A stretch of DNA of 64,000 bases from UMGS1649 sp045659265 (GCA_045659265.1 JAZOWO010000131.1:9627-73626); one strand, 5' to 3'. Shown: positions 34,649 to 43,696, counted from the stretch's first letter. The notes: generated from the sequence alone by a model not told the origin. Numbers and translations: made by a program.

Positions 34649-35457
34649 TGGAGAATGTAGTTATGGACGAAGTCCTAGGCGAAAATACACATGAAAAACA
34701 TACAGTGGCTATTTCAAACTTTGAAGGGCCGCTGGATTTGTTATGCTTTTTAATAAGTAAAAACAAAATGGATATTTTCGATATTTCTCTAAGCGAACTT
34801 ACAGATAAATATATAGAATATCTAAATGAGATGCAAAGCTTAGATATGGAAATAGCTACAGAGTTTATGGTTATGGCTACAACTTTGTTATACATTAAAT
34901 CTAAAAAGCTTCTTCCAATAGCTGAACCAGAAGAAGATGGTGAGCCTGAAATAACTGAAGAAGAGCTTTTAGAAAGAATAGCTAAGTATAAAATGTATAA
35001 AGAGTTACAACCTACATTAAGAGAAATGTATACATTATACTTTGGAACTTTTGAAAAGCTTCCAGAGAATATTAAAGTAAAAAGAGAACTAAACAAAGAC
35101 AGCTTAACTTCTAAAGAAAATCTTTTAGAGTTATATAACGATGTACTTAAACGTAAATTCGATAAAATAAACATCAAGTCTGAAGAAATAAAGAAGATTG
35201 CGTTATATGAAAAGGTAACAATTAAGAGCAAAGTTAAGCAAATAATAGAAGTGTTTAAATCTAAAAAGAGTTTTGTGTTTGGCAAGCTATTTAACAGAAA
35301 AGATTCAACTAACATAGATGTTGTAACAGCGTTCTTAAGTGTACTTGAACTTTCAAGACTTAAACATGTAGCATTAAAACAAGAAAAAATATATGGAGAT
35401 ATTACAGTAGACAAAATATCTGATGCTCCAATAGATGTTTCTTTAATTAACGAATAA
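34648..35457 (+). CDS. scpA: Segregation and condensation protein A
   Basis: A 269-residue kleisin of the Smc-ScpAB condensin complex. The N-terminal pattern FEGPLDLLCFLISKNKMDIFD and ITDKYIEYLNEMQSLDMEIATEFMVMATTLLYIKSKKLLP are diagnostic; the C-terminal winged helix has VVTAFLSVLELSRLKHVALKQE. scpB normally follows directly, but here the next gene is a DUF2953 protein and scpB is not in the window. Its position after recX is unusual. Confidence 0.96.
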   Translation: MENVVMDEVLGENTHEKHTVAISNFEGPLDLLCFLISKNKMDIFDISLSELTDKYIEYLNEMQSLDMEIATEFMVMATTLLYIKSKKLLPIAEPEEDGEPEITEEELLERIAKYKMYKELQPTLREMYTLYFGTFEKLPENIKVKRELNKDSLTSKENLLELYNDVLKRKFDKINIKSEEIKKIALYEKVTIKSKVKQIIEVFKSKKSFVFGKLFNRKDSTNIDVVTAFLSVLELSRLKHVALKQEKIYGDITVDKISDAPIDVSLINE

Positions 35458-35494
35458 AATACAAAAATTGGGAAAAAATATAACTGGTGATTAT

Positions 35495-36115
35495 ATGATA
35501 CAAATCATATTGCTGGTTATATTTTTTCTTTTTACATACTTGTTCTTTGCACCTAACAGTATAGTGGTAAAAGTTAATATTAAAGCAGATAACTATTTTA
35601 CAAACATTACTAAACTTGAGGGAACAGAGAATATTGTTAAGATAAAGCTATTAAATATGTTTACTGTATATAAAAAAGAGTTGTTTGCAAAGGATGAAAA
35701 CAATAAAGCTAAAACAAAAGAGAACAATACATTGCTTAACAAAGACCTTGTGGATAGTGTTATTAAAAGGTTAATAAAAAAAGCAAAATTAGATAAATTT
35801 GTGTTATCTTTAGGTTTCAATTTAGATGATCCAATTGCTAACTCGTATGTAAATGCATCACTTAATACAATTCTTTGTATGTATATAAATTGTAACCAAA
35901 AGAAATTTAACCTAAATAATTTGTATTACAGGACATATATAAGTGAAGATTTGTTATATCTTAATTTTGAAGGTATAATTAATGTTTCTCTTACAGATAC
36001 TATAAAAGTAATTGCAAAAGAGTATTTTAATAATAAGAAGAAAATAAATAAGAATAAAGAAAGTAAAATACTTGAGCATAGAAAAGGAGATAAATTATGG
36101 CGGAACATCCAATAG
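35495..36115 (+). CDS. DUF2953 protein (YtfI-like)
   Basis: A 206-residue protein from ATG 35495 after GGTGA; TTG 35468 is also in frame but has no site. It has an N-terminal membrane helix (IQIILLVIFFLFTYLFF), then a soluble part with LVDSVIKRLIKKAKLDKFVLSLGFNLDDPIANSYVNAS and a strand region, ending in a highly basic tail. Its coupling by overlap (19 bases) with a YtfJ/GerW gene mirrors the ytfI-ytfJ pair of spore formers, which supports the assignment even though sequence similarity is weak. Confidence 0.75.
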   Translation: MIQIILLVIFFLFTYLFFAPNSIVVKVNIKADNYFTNITKLEGTENIVKIKLLNMFTVYKKELFAKDENNKAKTKENNTLLNKDLVDSVIKRLIKKAKLDKFVLSLGFNLDDPIANSYVNASLNTILCMYINCNQKKFNLNNLYYRTYISEDLLYLNFEGIINVSLTDTIKVIAKEYFNNKKKINKNKESKILEHRKGDKLWRNIQ

Positions 36116-36525
36116 ATAACCTTATGGTTACAGCAATGAATTCTTTAAGAGACATGATTGATGTAAATACAATTGTAGGAGATACAGTGCAAAGTGCAGA
36201 TGGTACGGTTATTATACCGGTATCTAAAGTTGCTTTTGGTTTTGCGGCAGGTGGAAGTGAGTTTGAGAGTGGTAAAACAAACAAGTATCAAGACAACCCT
36301 AAAATGCCATTTGGAGGTGGAAGTGGTGCAGGAGTGAAAATATCCCCTGTTGCATTTTTAGTCGTTAAAGATGGCGTTATAAAGCTTCTAACGATAGATG
36401 CAGATAAACCTTTAGATAAACTTGTAGATTTAATCCCGGATGTAGTAAACAAGATTGTGGAAACAGTGGATAAGAACTTCTTAAATCCAACAACTAAGCT
36501 TAAAATTATTAAAAGTGAAGAGTAG
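36097..36525 (+). CDS. ytfJ: GerW family sporulation protein (YtfJ)
   Basis: A 142-residue protein: HPIDNLMVTAMNSLRDMIDV at the start, then GDTVQSADGTVIIPVSKVAFGFAAGGSEF, and a Gly-rich GGGSGAGVKISPVAFLVV run, all diagnostic of GerW/YtfJ, a forespore protein needed for normal germination in Bacillus. The start overlaps the end of the DUF2953 gene, with AAAAGGAGA upstream. The terminator begins at the stop codon. Confidence 0.94.
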   Translation: MAEHPIDNLMVTAMNSLRDMIDVNTIVGDTVQSADGTVIIPVSKVAFGFAAGGSEFESGKTNKYQDNPKMPFGGGSGAGVKISPVAFLVVKDGVIKLLTIDADKPLDKLVDLIPDVVNKIVETVDKNFLNPTTKLKIIKSEE

Positions 36526-36550
36526 AAGAATTTTCTTCTACTTTTTTTAT
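36521..36550 (+). terminator. Terminator of the ytfIJ unit
   Basis: AGTAGAAGAA (36521-36530) pairs with TTCTTCTACT (36533-36542), followed by T7. It overlaps the ytfJ stop codon. Confidence 0.85.
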
Positions 36551-36558
36551 TTTGTCTG

Positions 36559-36587
36559 TTGACAAATGAAAAACAAAATAGTATTAT
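36559..36587 (+). promoter_or_regulatory. SigA promoter of the GntR-ABC operon
   Basis: TTGACA (36559-36564), a 17-base spacer, and TATTAT (36582-36587). Confidence 0.75.
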
Positions 36588-36588
36588 T

Positions 36589-36606
36589 GTATTAGTTAAG
36601 TAATAC
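36589..36606. promoter_or_regulatory. Palindromic operator candidate
   Basis: GTATTA-N6-TAATAC is a perfect inverted repeat sitting right after the -10 box, over the expected start site. That is the usual place for a YtrA-type GntR repressor to act on its own operon. Confidence 0.6.
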
Positions 36607-36647
36607 AGTGATGGTAAATAATTAGGCAAACGGAAAAAGGAGGACTA

Positions 36648-37014
36648 ATGGATTATATTTTTGATAACGAAAGACCAATATATATGCAGTTAATAGATAA
36701 GGTAAGAGTTGAAATTGTTTCCGGAAAGTTAAAAGCACGGAGATAAACTACCATCTGTAAGAGAACTGGCTTTAACTACTAAAGTAAACCCCAATACTGT
36801 ACAAAAAGCATTAGGAGAACTAGAAGCTAGTGGCCTTATATATACCGAAAGAACAAATGGCAAATTTGTTACAGATAATAGCGAGCTTATAGAAAAATTA
36901 AAATTAGAGCTTGCTAAGGAAAAAGTAAATAATTACTTAAATGCAATGAAAGATATAGGCATATCTTACGAGGATGCTGTTAAATATATTAATGAATTAG
37001 GAGGAAATAACTAA
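36648..37014 (+). pseudogene. GntR-family regulator (YtrA type), frameshifted
   Basis: From ATG 36648 (AAAGGAGGA site) the frame reads a GntR start, MDYIFDNERPIYMQLIDKV then VSGKLKA, and meets TAA at 36744-36746. One base over, from about 36739, it reads on as GDKLPSVRELALTTKVNPNT, then QKALGELEASGLIYTERTNG, and ends at 37014. The two parts join into a normal 122-residue winged-helix YtrA-type regulator, so one extra base at about 36735-36738 (GCACGGAG) breaks the gene. The stop overlaps the ABC-ATPase ATG. It may be a real inactivating mutation or a sequence error. Confidence 0.85.
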
Positions 37015-37709
37015 TGGAATTATTAGAATGCAAAAACTTATGTAAGAACTATGATGAAAAACAAGTTCTTAAAGATGTGAACTTAAAAGTTTCAAGTGGA
37101 AAGATAATTGGTCTTTTAGGTAAAAACGGAACAGGTAAAACAACGTTAATTAAACTAATAAATGACCTTTTAACACCAACAAGTGGAGAAGTATTAATAG
37201 AAGGTAAGAAGCCAGGTGTAGAATCTAAAGAGATTATTGCATATTTACCAGAAAGAACATATCTAGATAAAGGGATGACTGTTAAAGAAGCAATTAAATA
37301 CTTCAAGGAATTCTACAAAAGCTTTGATGAAACTAAAGCATACAAGTTATTAAAAGATTTAGACTTAGATGAAAACACAAAGATTTCTAAAATGTCTAAA
37401 GGTATGCAAGAAAAACTTCAATTAATACTTGTAATGAGTAGAGATGCAAAGTTATATATACTAGATGAACCTCTAGGTGGAGTAGATCCTGCAACAAGAG
37501 ATTATATACTAGATACAATACTTTCTAATTTTTCTGAAGGTGCATCTGTAATAATTTCTACACACTTAATTTCAGATATTGAAAGAATTTTAGATGAAGT
37601 AATATTTATAGACAAAGGTAAGATAGTATTAACTTCATCAGCAGATGAATTGAGAAACAAAGAAAATGCATCAATAGATGAAATCTTTAGGAGGTATTTC
37701 AAATGTTAG
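37014..37709 (+). CDS. ABC transporter ATP-binding protein (YtrB-like)
   Basis: A 231-residue ATPase with Walker A GKNGTGKTT near residue 36, signature MSKGMQEKLQL near 127 (a degenerate LSGGQ, common in this export subgroup), and Walker B LYILDEPLGGVDP near 150. It starts by overlapping the stop of the regulator and overlaps the permease gene by seven bases. By context it belongs to a YtrA-controlled exporter; the substrate is unknown, though relatives respond to cell-wall antibiotics. Confidence 0.92.
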   Translation: MELLECKNLCKNYDEKQVLKDVNLKVSSGKIIGLLGKNGTGKTTLIKLINDLLTPTSGEVLIEGKKPGVESKEIIAYLPERTYLDKGMTVKEAIKYFKEFYKSFDETKAYKLLKDLDLDENTKISKMSKGMQEKLQLILVMSRDAKLYILDEPLGGVDPATRDYILDTILSNFSEGASVIISTHLISDIERILDEVIFIDKGKIVLTSSADELRNKENASIDEIFRRYFKC

Positions 37710-38494
37710 GCAAATTATTAAAATACGATTTGAAATGGGTATATAAACTGGTTGTAATCTTCTATATTTTAGCTTTTATTTTCTCTGGAGTAGGAAGATT
37801 ACTTGCAGAAGTACAAAACTCAATGCTATTAGATATTGTATCTAAAATATCTATAGGAACTGGTATTTCTATGGCGGTGAGTGCACTTGTAAATTGTCTT
37901 ATGAGACTATGGGGTGGATTTGTTGTTAGTGTGTATAAAGATGAATCATACTTAACGCATACACTTCCAGTAGAGAAGAAAACAATATTTGCATCAAAGG
38001 TTATAGCAGGAATAGTTAGTGTGTTTACAACTACAATTGTAACGATAGGCTGTGTATTTATCTGTTATTATTCTGAAGCAAATATGCAAGCTGTTAAAGC
38101 TTTGTTAGAGATTGCAGCAACAACATACAACACAACAGTATTAAACTTTTTATTAGTAGTTTCTTTATTAGTATTTGTGGAAATACTGTTCATACTTTTT
38201 ATTGGTTTTGTAGGAATAGTAATAGGTCACAGAGCTAATCAAAGAAAAATGGCAAAAAGTATAATAACTAGCTTTGTGTTATATGCGGTATTTCAAGTAT
38301 TAACTCTAGTAGTTATATTTATTTATGGAGTATTTGATCCTGCTGTTATGAACTTAATTAATACAACAGAACAAATAGATATACTTTCGCTTAAAACTTT
38401 AATGTATGTTGCAACGATGGCATATAGCATATATCTAGTTGTGCTGTACACTCTTGGTAAAGCACAGTTAAACAAAGGTGTAAATGTAGAGTAA
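37703..38494 (+). CDS. ABC transporter permease subunit
   Basis: A 263-residue protein with six membrane segments. The start MLGKLLKYDLKWVYKLVV and the HTLPVEKKTIFASKVIAGIV block after the second helix are typical of ABC-2-like permeases of the YtrC/BcrB kind. It partners with the ATPase directly upstream. GGAGG lies inside the end of that gene. Confidence 0.85.
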   Translation: MLGKLLKYDLKWVYKLVVIFYILAFIFSGVGRLLAEVQNSMLLDIVSKISIGTGISMAVSALVNCLMRLWGGFVVSVYKDESYLTHTLPVEKKTIFASKVIAGIVSVFTTTIVTIGCVFICYYSEANMQAVKALLEIAATTYNTTVLNFLLVVSLLVFVEILFILFIGFVGIVIGHRANQRKMAKSIITSFVLYAVFQVLTLVVIFIYGVFDPAVMNLINTTEQIDILSLKTLMYVATMAYSIYLVVLYTLGKAQLNKGVNVE

Positions 38495-38510
38495 TAAACA
38501 AAACAGAAAC

Positions 38511-38540
38511 AAAAAAGAGCACATTGTGCTCTTTTTTGTT
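38511..38540 (+). terminator. Terminator of the GntR-ABC operon
   Basis: AAAAAAGAGCACA (38511-38523) pairs with TGTGCTCTTTTTT (38525-38537). Confidence 0.85.
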
Positions 38541-38547
38541 TTGCTTT

Positions 38548-38576
38548 GTATACCTAGAAATATTTAGTAAATAATA
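38548..38576 (+). promoter_or_regulatory. Possible SigG promoter of the ger operon
   Basis: GTATA (38548-38552) fits the SigG -35 pattern GYATR. After 17 bases AATAATA (38570-38576) matches CATNNTA except for the first base. Germinant receptor operons are normally SigG-dependent. Confidence 0.4.
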
Positions 38577-38591
38577 TATTTAGGTGAAATT

Positions 38592-40040
38592 ATGCAGTTT
38601 AGTAAAAAGAAACAAGAAACAAAATCTATGTTAATGGAAAGTTTGCAAAATGATCTTTCTAACTGTTCAGATTTTGTTGTTCAAAAAATAGTAACTGAGC
38701 CAAGTGGTTTAGAAATATATAAATTGTACTTTAATATGCTTATTAACATGCAGATTATTGATGAAGAAATATTAAAACCTTTAGCAAATAATTTAGCAAG
38801 TGTAAATAACACAACTGACCTACAAAACCTAATTACTGAAGGCAAGATTTATCACATAGATATAAAAGTTACTACAGACAAAGATAAAATTATTGAAGCA
38901 ATATTAGATGGTTGCTTTGCTTTAGTTTGTGAGGAACAAGGATATATTTTCGATACGCGTAATTACAGTAGAAGAAGTATAGATGAGCCGGCTAACGAAA
39001 GTGTTGTAATAGGACCAAGAGAAGGATTTATTGAAGCAAGAACAACAAACATTTCTTTGCTTAGAAGAAGATTACAAAGTCCTAAACTTAAAGTTTTAGA
39101 TGAAACAATTGGTACTGAAACTAAAACAACAGTATCTGTTTTGTATATGGAAGGCACAGCAAATCAGGAACTTGTAAAAGACGTTGTGGAGAGAATTAAA
39201 AGTATAGATATTCCGGCTTTAATATCTATAACAGACTTTGAGGAACATATGGTGGAAAGAAAGTATTCCATATTTCCTCAGTTAATATCTACTGAAAAAC
39301 CAGATAAGGTTGCAGCAAATATTATTGAAGGAAAGGTTGCAGTTGTAATTGATGGATTCCCGATGGTATATGTAATGCCAGCAGTATTTGCTATGTTTAT
39401 GCAAGCTCCAGAAGAATACAACATTAACTATTTTGTAAGTTCGTTTATTAGACTAATCCGTTATATATCTACCTTCTTAACTTTAACATTACCTGGACTA
39501 TACATATCCGTTATAACATTCCATCAGGAGATGTTGCCGACTACACTTGCAAAAAGTATTATAGCTAGTAAACAAGATGTGCCGCTACCTGCTTATCTTG
39601 AGATAATAATAATGTTATTCGCATTTGAGATACTGCTTGAAGCGGGGAATAGGATGCCTAAGACTGCAGGTCAAACAGTATCTATAGTTGGTGCATTAAT
39701 AGTTGGTGAAGCAGCAGTTAATGCTAAATTTGTATCTCCAGCGGTTGTTGTTATTGTTGCAGCATCTGCAATATGTGGTTTTGTAATACCAAGTCCAGAT
39801 ATGGCAAACTCGGTTAGACTTGGAAGAATGTTTTTGGTAGTATGTGCATCAATTGCTGGGCTATATGGAATGTCTTTAGCATTAATTACAGCAATATATT
39901 ATTTAAGTGGAATGACTTCATTTAAGACATCGTACTTAAAACCTTTTGCAGATAATGGTGGTAAAGCACTTCTTGCGGATACACTAATTAGGACACCGAG
40001 TACCAAAAAGAAAGGCAAAATGGTTAGGTGGAAAGTATGA
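38592..40040 (+). CDS. Spore germinant receptor subunit A (GerA family)
   Basis: A 482-residue inner-membrane protein of the spore. The soluble N-terminal part (to about 280) has GREGFIE-type (GPREGFIEARTTNISLLRRR) and VEVLYMEG-type motifs; the membrane part (about 285-440) has ITFHQEMLPTTLAKSIIASK and FEILLEAGNRMPKTAGQTVSIVGALIVGEAAV, which are diagnostic of GerAA/SpoVAF proteins. The C-terminus is basic. The order A, C, small protein, B follows. With the B and C subunits it senses nutrients and starts germination. Confidence 0.95.
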   Translation: MQFSKKKQETKSMLMESLQNDLSNCSDFVVQKIVTEPSGLEIYKLYFNMLINMQIIDEEILKPLANNLASVNNTTDLQNLITEGKIYHIDIKVTTDKDKIIEAILDGCFALVCEEQGYIFDTRNYSRRSIDEPANESVVIGPREGFIEARTTNISLLRRRLQSPKLKVLDETIGTETKTTVSVLYMEGTANQELVKDVVERIKSIDIPALISITDFEEHMVERKYSIFPQLISTEKPDKVAANIIEGKVAVVIDGFPMVYVMPAVFAMFMQAPEEYNINYFVSSFIRLIRYISTFLTLTLPGLYISVITFHQEMLPTTLAKSIIASKQDVPLPAYLEIIIMLFAFEILLEAGNRMPKTAGQTVSIVGALIVGEAAVNAKFVSPAVVVIVAASAICGFVIPSPDMANSVRLGRMFLVVCASIAGLYGMSLALITAIYYLSGMTSFKTSYLKPFADNGGKALLADTLIRTPSTKKKGKMVRWKV

Positions 40041-41299
40041 GAGCTAAGATTATATGTATAATTACAACAATACTTTTAATAACAGTTACATTATTTAATA
40101 CAGAGTTAATACCTTTAAGACGTGAAATTTCAGATATTGAAGTTGTAATGGTAGCAGGGCTAGATAAAACAGAAACAGGTTATGAAATGTCTTACTTAAA
40201 AGGTGATGAAATGAAAATGGAAAATAGCAATAGTGGTAAAGAGACACTTAAAGTTATTTCTATAGATGCAGATAACTATAACTTTGATATGCGCCACATA
40301 CAAACAACAACAGATAAGTATATTACGTCTAGCCATATTCAATATTACTTTATAGGGGAAGAAACAGCTAAAACAGATTTTTATCACGTAATTGATGCAA
40401 TAGTTAGAGGATACCAAACAAGACTTAATGCAAGAATATATGTGGTAAAAGGTGCGACAGCAAAAGAGTTTTTAGAAAAAGCGGCGTCATCAGATTACAA
40501 GTTAGAAGATAAACTTGAACTTATGCAAAACGACTTTTGGGCGCAAAGAGTAAGTATGGATATTGAAGTTTTAGACGTAGTAAAAACCTTGTTTACTAAA
40601 GAGGGAATAGGTATGATTCCTTTAATAGAGTTTACAGATTATTTAGGTGCTTTTGATGAAAAAGTAGAAGAATACGATAGCATGCATGGTGGTGAAAGTG
40701 TGGATAATATATCTACGGAACATAGCGGAATTGAGGAAACTCACGTGCCATTTAGTTATGCTGGTGTTGGAATAATTAAAGATATGCAAATGGTAGATAT
40801 GCTAACAGAAAAAGAGACTATGGTCGCCAATTATATATTAAGCAAAAACAATGCATCAGAGATAAGTATAAAAAATAAAGATACATTTGTCTCTTTTGGA
40901 ATAGACACATTAAATGTAAAAGAAAAGTTTAAGTTTAATAACAAAGATATACTAGAAGAAATAATATTTGAAGTTACATTTGATGCAAACTATGAAGAAG
41001 TAAAGGCACTAGAACCAGTCTTTACTCTTACTAAAGTAGAGGAATATGAGAAACAATTAAACGATATTGTAAAAAAACAAGTGGAAGATATACTTAAATT
41101 AGAATTAGAAAAAAGCATGGATTTTTTAGCGCTTAAAGGGAAATTAGAGTTCAAGCATCCATATAAGTATAAGAAGAATGAGAATAATTTTATGGATATA
41201 CTTAAGAATTGCAAAATAACAGTTGAGGCAAAGGGTAAAATAGAAGCAACATATGATGTGGTTGAAAGCAATTACAAACAAAAGGGGTGGAGCAAATGA
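40037..41299 (+). CDS. Germinant receptor subunit C (Ger(x)C family), no lipobox
   Basis: A 420-residue protein from ATG 40037, overlapping the A subunit by four bases; GTG 40028 is in frame but is the ribosome site. It keeps the N-terminal pattern PLRREISDIEVVMVAGLDKTE and the C-terminal domain, both typical of GerAC. Members of the family are usually lipoproteins with LxGC before the RREI block; here that position reads LFNTELIPLRREI and there is no cysteine after the hydrophobic start. It may be held by an uncleaved helix instead. Confidence 0.9.
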   Translation: MRAKIICIITTILLITVTLFNTELIPLRREISDIEVVMVAGLDKTETGYEMSYLKGDEMKMENSNSGKETLKVISIDADNYNFDMRHIQTTTDKYITSSHIQYYFIGEETAKTDFYHVIDAIVRGYQTRLNARIYVVKGATAKEFLEKAASSDYKLEDKLELMQNDFWAQRVSMDIEVLDVVKTLFTKEGIGMIPLIEFTDYLGAFDEKVEEYDSMHGGESVDNISTEHSGIEETHVPFSYAGVGIIKDMQMVDMLTEKETMVANYILSKNNASEISIKNKDTFVSFGIDTLNVKEKFKFNNKDILEEIIFEVTFDANYEEVKALEPVFTLTKVEEYEKQLNDIVKKQVEDILKLELEKSMDFLALKGKLEFKHPYKYKKNENNFMDILKNCKITVEAKGKIEATYDVVESNYKQKGWSK

Positions 41300-41499
41300 T
41301 ATATTACATATTAGTGCTTACAGCAGGAATATTAATAGATGTAAAAGATTTGAAACAGTCTAATAATAAAAGTGATTTAATCTTTTACATATTGTTAACA
41401 ATACTAGCTTTAGGTTTAGGTATATATTATTATTTAGATCCAACAAGACAAGGTATTTCAGAATATGTTATTAGACTGCTTCATATGGAAGGGGTGTAG
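41296..41499 (+). CDS. Small two-helix membrane protein in the ger operon
   Basis: A 67-residue protein from ATG 41296, which overlaps the subunit C stop (ATGA), with GGGGTGG before it. It has two membrane segments (about 2-14 and 29-46) around a charged loop DVKDLKQSNNKSD. Small extra membrane proteins occur in some ger operons (GerAD-like), and the tight overlap supports a role in the same complex, but I do not recognise the family. Confidence 0.7.
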   Translation: MIYYILVLTAGILIDVKDLKQSNNKSDLIFYILLTILALGLGIYYYLDPTRQGISEYVIRLLHMEGV

Positions 41500-41501
41500 A
41501 T

Positions 41502-42623
41502 ATGAGTAAAGATAAAATATCTATGTTTCAAGTAACAGCAATGTTTATGCTTCTAGTTATAGCTCCAATTGTTAGAGGATTTCCTGTAAGAGCTGCAGGA
41601 ATAGGTGGTAAAGCTGCTTGGGTTTCAGCAATAGTTAGTATAATTCCAAACATATTAATTGTGCTTATAGTACATAGTTTAATGAATAATGTAAAAAGGA
41701 AAGATGGAAAAATATTAGAAAGTTTAACAGATGTATTTGATGCCGTATTTGGTAAAGTTATAGGCTCAATACTTGCAGTAGTATATGTAGCTTGGCTAGT
41801 ATTTTGGGCGGCAATAGAATTAAGACTTGTTGCAGAAAGATTAACTTCAACAATGTTAATATATACTCCATATAGATTTTTCTTAATTACAATGCTAATA
41901 GTAATATTCTTCTTTGTAAGGGGAAATATAAAAAGCTATGGTAGATTTGCAGAAGTAATGTTAGAACTATTTGGACTGGTTTTAATATTCATTTGTTTTA
42001 CTGTACTACCAAATATAGAGATAAAAAACTTATGGCCAGTTACAACTAGTGATACTAAAAATATACTTTTAGCAAGTACACAAAGTACAGGACTTTTTAG
42101 TATATTTACATTTTCAATGTTTATTGGAAACAAGATAGAAGATAAAGGCAAAATTAAAAAATATGGTATAGGTGCAGCGATAGCAACAGGTATAGTCGGA
42201 GCAATTGGAACTGCAATAACAATAGGAATATTTAGCCCAGAAGTAGTATCTTCTTTATCTCAACCGTTCTTTATGGCACTTAAAGTAATAAACGTATTTG
42301 GAGTGTTAGAAAGAATAGAAGCAATATTTATAACATTTTGGATAGTAGCAGACTTTATGGCTGTATCTTACTGTATACTAATGGCAACAAATATTTGTAA
42401 GATAAAATGTAAGTTAAGTAATAGAAGAATAACAGTAACGCCAATAATGTTAATACTATATATTCTTTCAATTATGATAGCAAATAGTTATTTCTCGCTT
42501 CAGTTAGTAGCAGCAGATATATGTTTAACATTACATCTTGTATTCGGTTTGGCAATACCATTTGTTACATACATAGTAGCTAAAGGAAGAAATATGATAA
42601 CAAAGACAAGTAGTGAAGTATAA
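41502..42623 (+). CDS. Germinant receptor subunit B (GerAB, spore permease family)
   Basis: A 373-residue protein with ten membrane helices, of the amino-acid-permease-like family that binds germinants. Family traits are the start ISMFQVTAMFMLLVIAPIVRG, AWLVFWAAIELRLVAERL after helix 3, and the VFGVLERIEAIFITFWIVADFM block near 270. It follows the small gene by two bases. Lengths of all three subunits are normal, so the receptor looks complete. Confidence 0.93.
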   Translation: MSKDKISMFQVTAMFMLLVIAPIVRGFPVRAAGIGGKAAWVSAIVSIIPNILIVLIVHSLMNNVKRKDGKILESLTDVFDAVFGKVIGSILAVVYVAWLVFWAAIELRLVAERLTSTMLIYTPYRFFLITMLIVIFFFVRGNIKSYGRFAEVMLELFGLVLIFICFTVLPNIEIKNLWPVTTSDTKNILLASTQSTGLFSIFTFSMFIGNKIEDKGKIKKYGIGAAIATGIVGAIGTAITIGIFSPEVVSSLSQPFFMALKVINVFGVLERIEAIFITFWIVADFMAVSYCILMATNICKIKCKLSNRRITVTPIMLILYILSIMIANSYFSLQLVAADICLTLHLVFGLAIPFVTYIVAKGRNMITKTSSEV

Positions 42624-42648
42624 GACACTACTTGTCTTTGCTTTATGT
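42601..42648 (+). terminator. Terminator of the ger operon
   Basis: A perfect 15-bp stem (42601-42615 with 42626-42640) around a 10-base loop, spanning the subunit B stop codon, then CTTTATG. Confidence 0.75.
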
Positions 42649-42659
42649 TGTGATATAAT
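42632..42659 (+). promoter_or_regulatory. Promoter of the EcsC-like gene
   Basis: TTGTCT (42632-42637), a 16-base spacer ending in TGA, and TATAAT (42654-42659). It overlaps the ger terminator. Confidence 0.65.
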
Positions 42660-42719
42660 AAAACATAAATAATTCGCGTAAAAAACAAAGTGTTTTATAG
42701 AAGAATACGGAGGAGAAAA

Positions 42720-43652
42720 ATGAAGAAAAATAGTGAAAATAAAAAGCAAATTTCTGGAGAAAAGAACCATGTAAATAGCAAATTTGAAGAAGTAAAGGAT
42801 TTTGCCAAAAGCAAGTTGGCACCAACACTTAAAAAAACAGCGATAGAAACTAAGGATTCTATTGTTAAAGTTTCTAACAAAGTTGCTGATAAAGTAAAAA
42901 CAAGCATAACTGAAAAGCAAATATTAGAAATATTGGATTCGCTATATGTTAAATCTATTAATGGTATACCAAAAGTAAGTTTGCCGGTGGATGATTTAGT
43001 AGCTGATTATATGAAAAAGAGTTCCAATGTTGAAGCTGCGGCTAAATCTTTAATTAATAATTCTATTGTAAAGTGTGGAACATCTGGATTTATAACTGGT
43101 TTTGGAGGATTTGCTACGATGATAGCTACATTACCGGCTAATATAACAAGTGTAATGTATGTTCAAGTTAGAATGTGCTGTGCTATTGCTAAAATGGGCG
43201 GATATGATATACATTCTGATCAAGTGCAGACAATGATATATGCATGCTTAACAGGTTCGGCTGTGAGTGATGTGTTAAAACAAGCGGGCATTAAATTTGG
43301 AACAAAGTTTGGTACAGCTATGGTTAAGAAAATACCAGGAAAAACATTAACCGCGATAAATCAAAAAGTTGGTTTTAGATTTGTTACAAAATTTGGACAA
43401 ACAGGAGTTGTAAATTTAGGCAAAGTAGTTCCTGTTTTAGGAGCTGTTATTGGTGGCGGAATAGATGTTGCTAGTACTCGTATAATAGGGTATAATGCGT
43501 ATAAGATATTTATAAAAGGTGAAATGCCTATAAAAGAGGAAGCTGAAAAAGAAGTTTGTATAGACGGAAGTGAGTTGGATATTAAAATTGAAGATATAGA
43601 TACGCAAACATTAGATGAAGCAATAAGAAATAATGTGACAATAAAAGAGTAG
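42720..43652 (+). CDS. EcsC family protein
   Basis: A 310-residue protein from ATG 42720 after GGAGGA. A basic, amphipathic N-terminal region (about 1-65) is followed by the EcsC domain: INNSIVKCGTSGFITGFGGF, TLPANITSVMYVQVRMCCAI and AKMGGYDIHSDQVQTMIYACLTG, then Gly-rich hydrophobic segments near 235-260. EcsC was first seen beside the EcsAB transporter in Bacillus; its biochemical role is unclear. It is monocistronic here. Confidence 0.82.
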   Translation: MKKNSENKKQISGEKNHVNSKFEEVKDFAKSKLAPTLKKTAIETKDSIVKVSNKVADKVKTSITEKQILEILDSLYVKSINGIPKVSLPVDDLVADYMKKSSNVEAAAKSLINNSIVKCGTSGFITGFGGFATMIATLPANITSVMYVQVRMCCAIAKMGGYDIHSDQVQTMIYACLTGSAVSDVLKQAGIKFGTKFGTAMVKKIPGKTLTAINQKVGFRFVTKFGQTGVVNLGKVVPVLGAVIGGGIDVASTRIIGYNAYKIFIKGEMPIKEEAEKEVCIDGSELDIKIEDIDTQTLDEAIRNNVTIKE

Positions 43653-43658
43653 ACAATA

Positions 43659-43696
43659 AAAAATAACTACTGATATCTTATCGGTAGTTATTTTTA
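43659..43696. terminator. Bidirectional terminator
   Basis: AAAATAACTACTGATA pairs with TATCGGTAGTTATTTT (one G-U) between two convergent genes. Confidence 0.85.
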
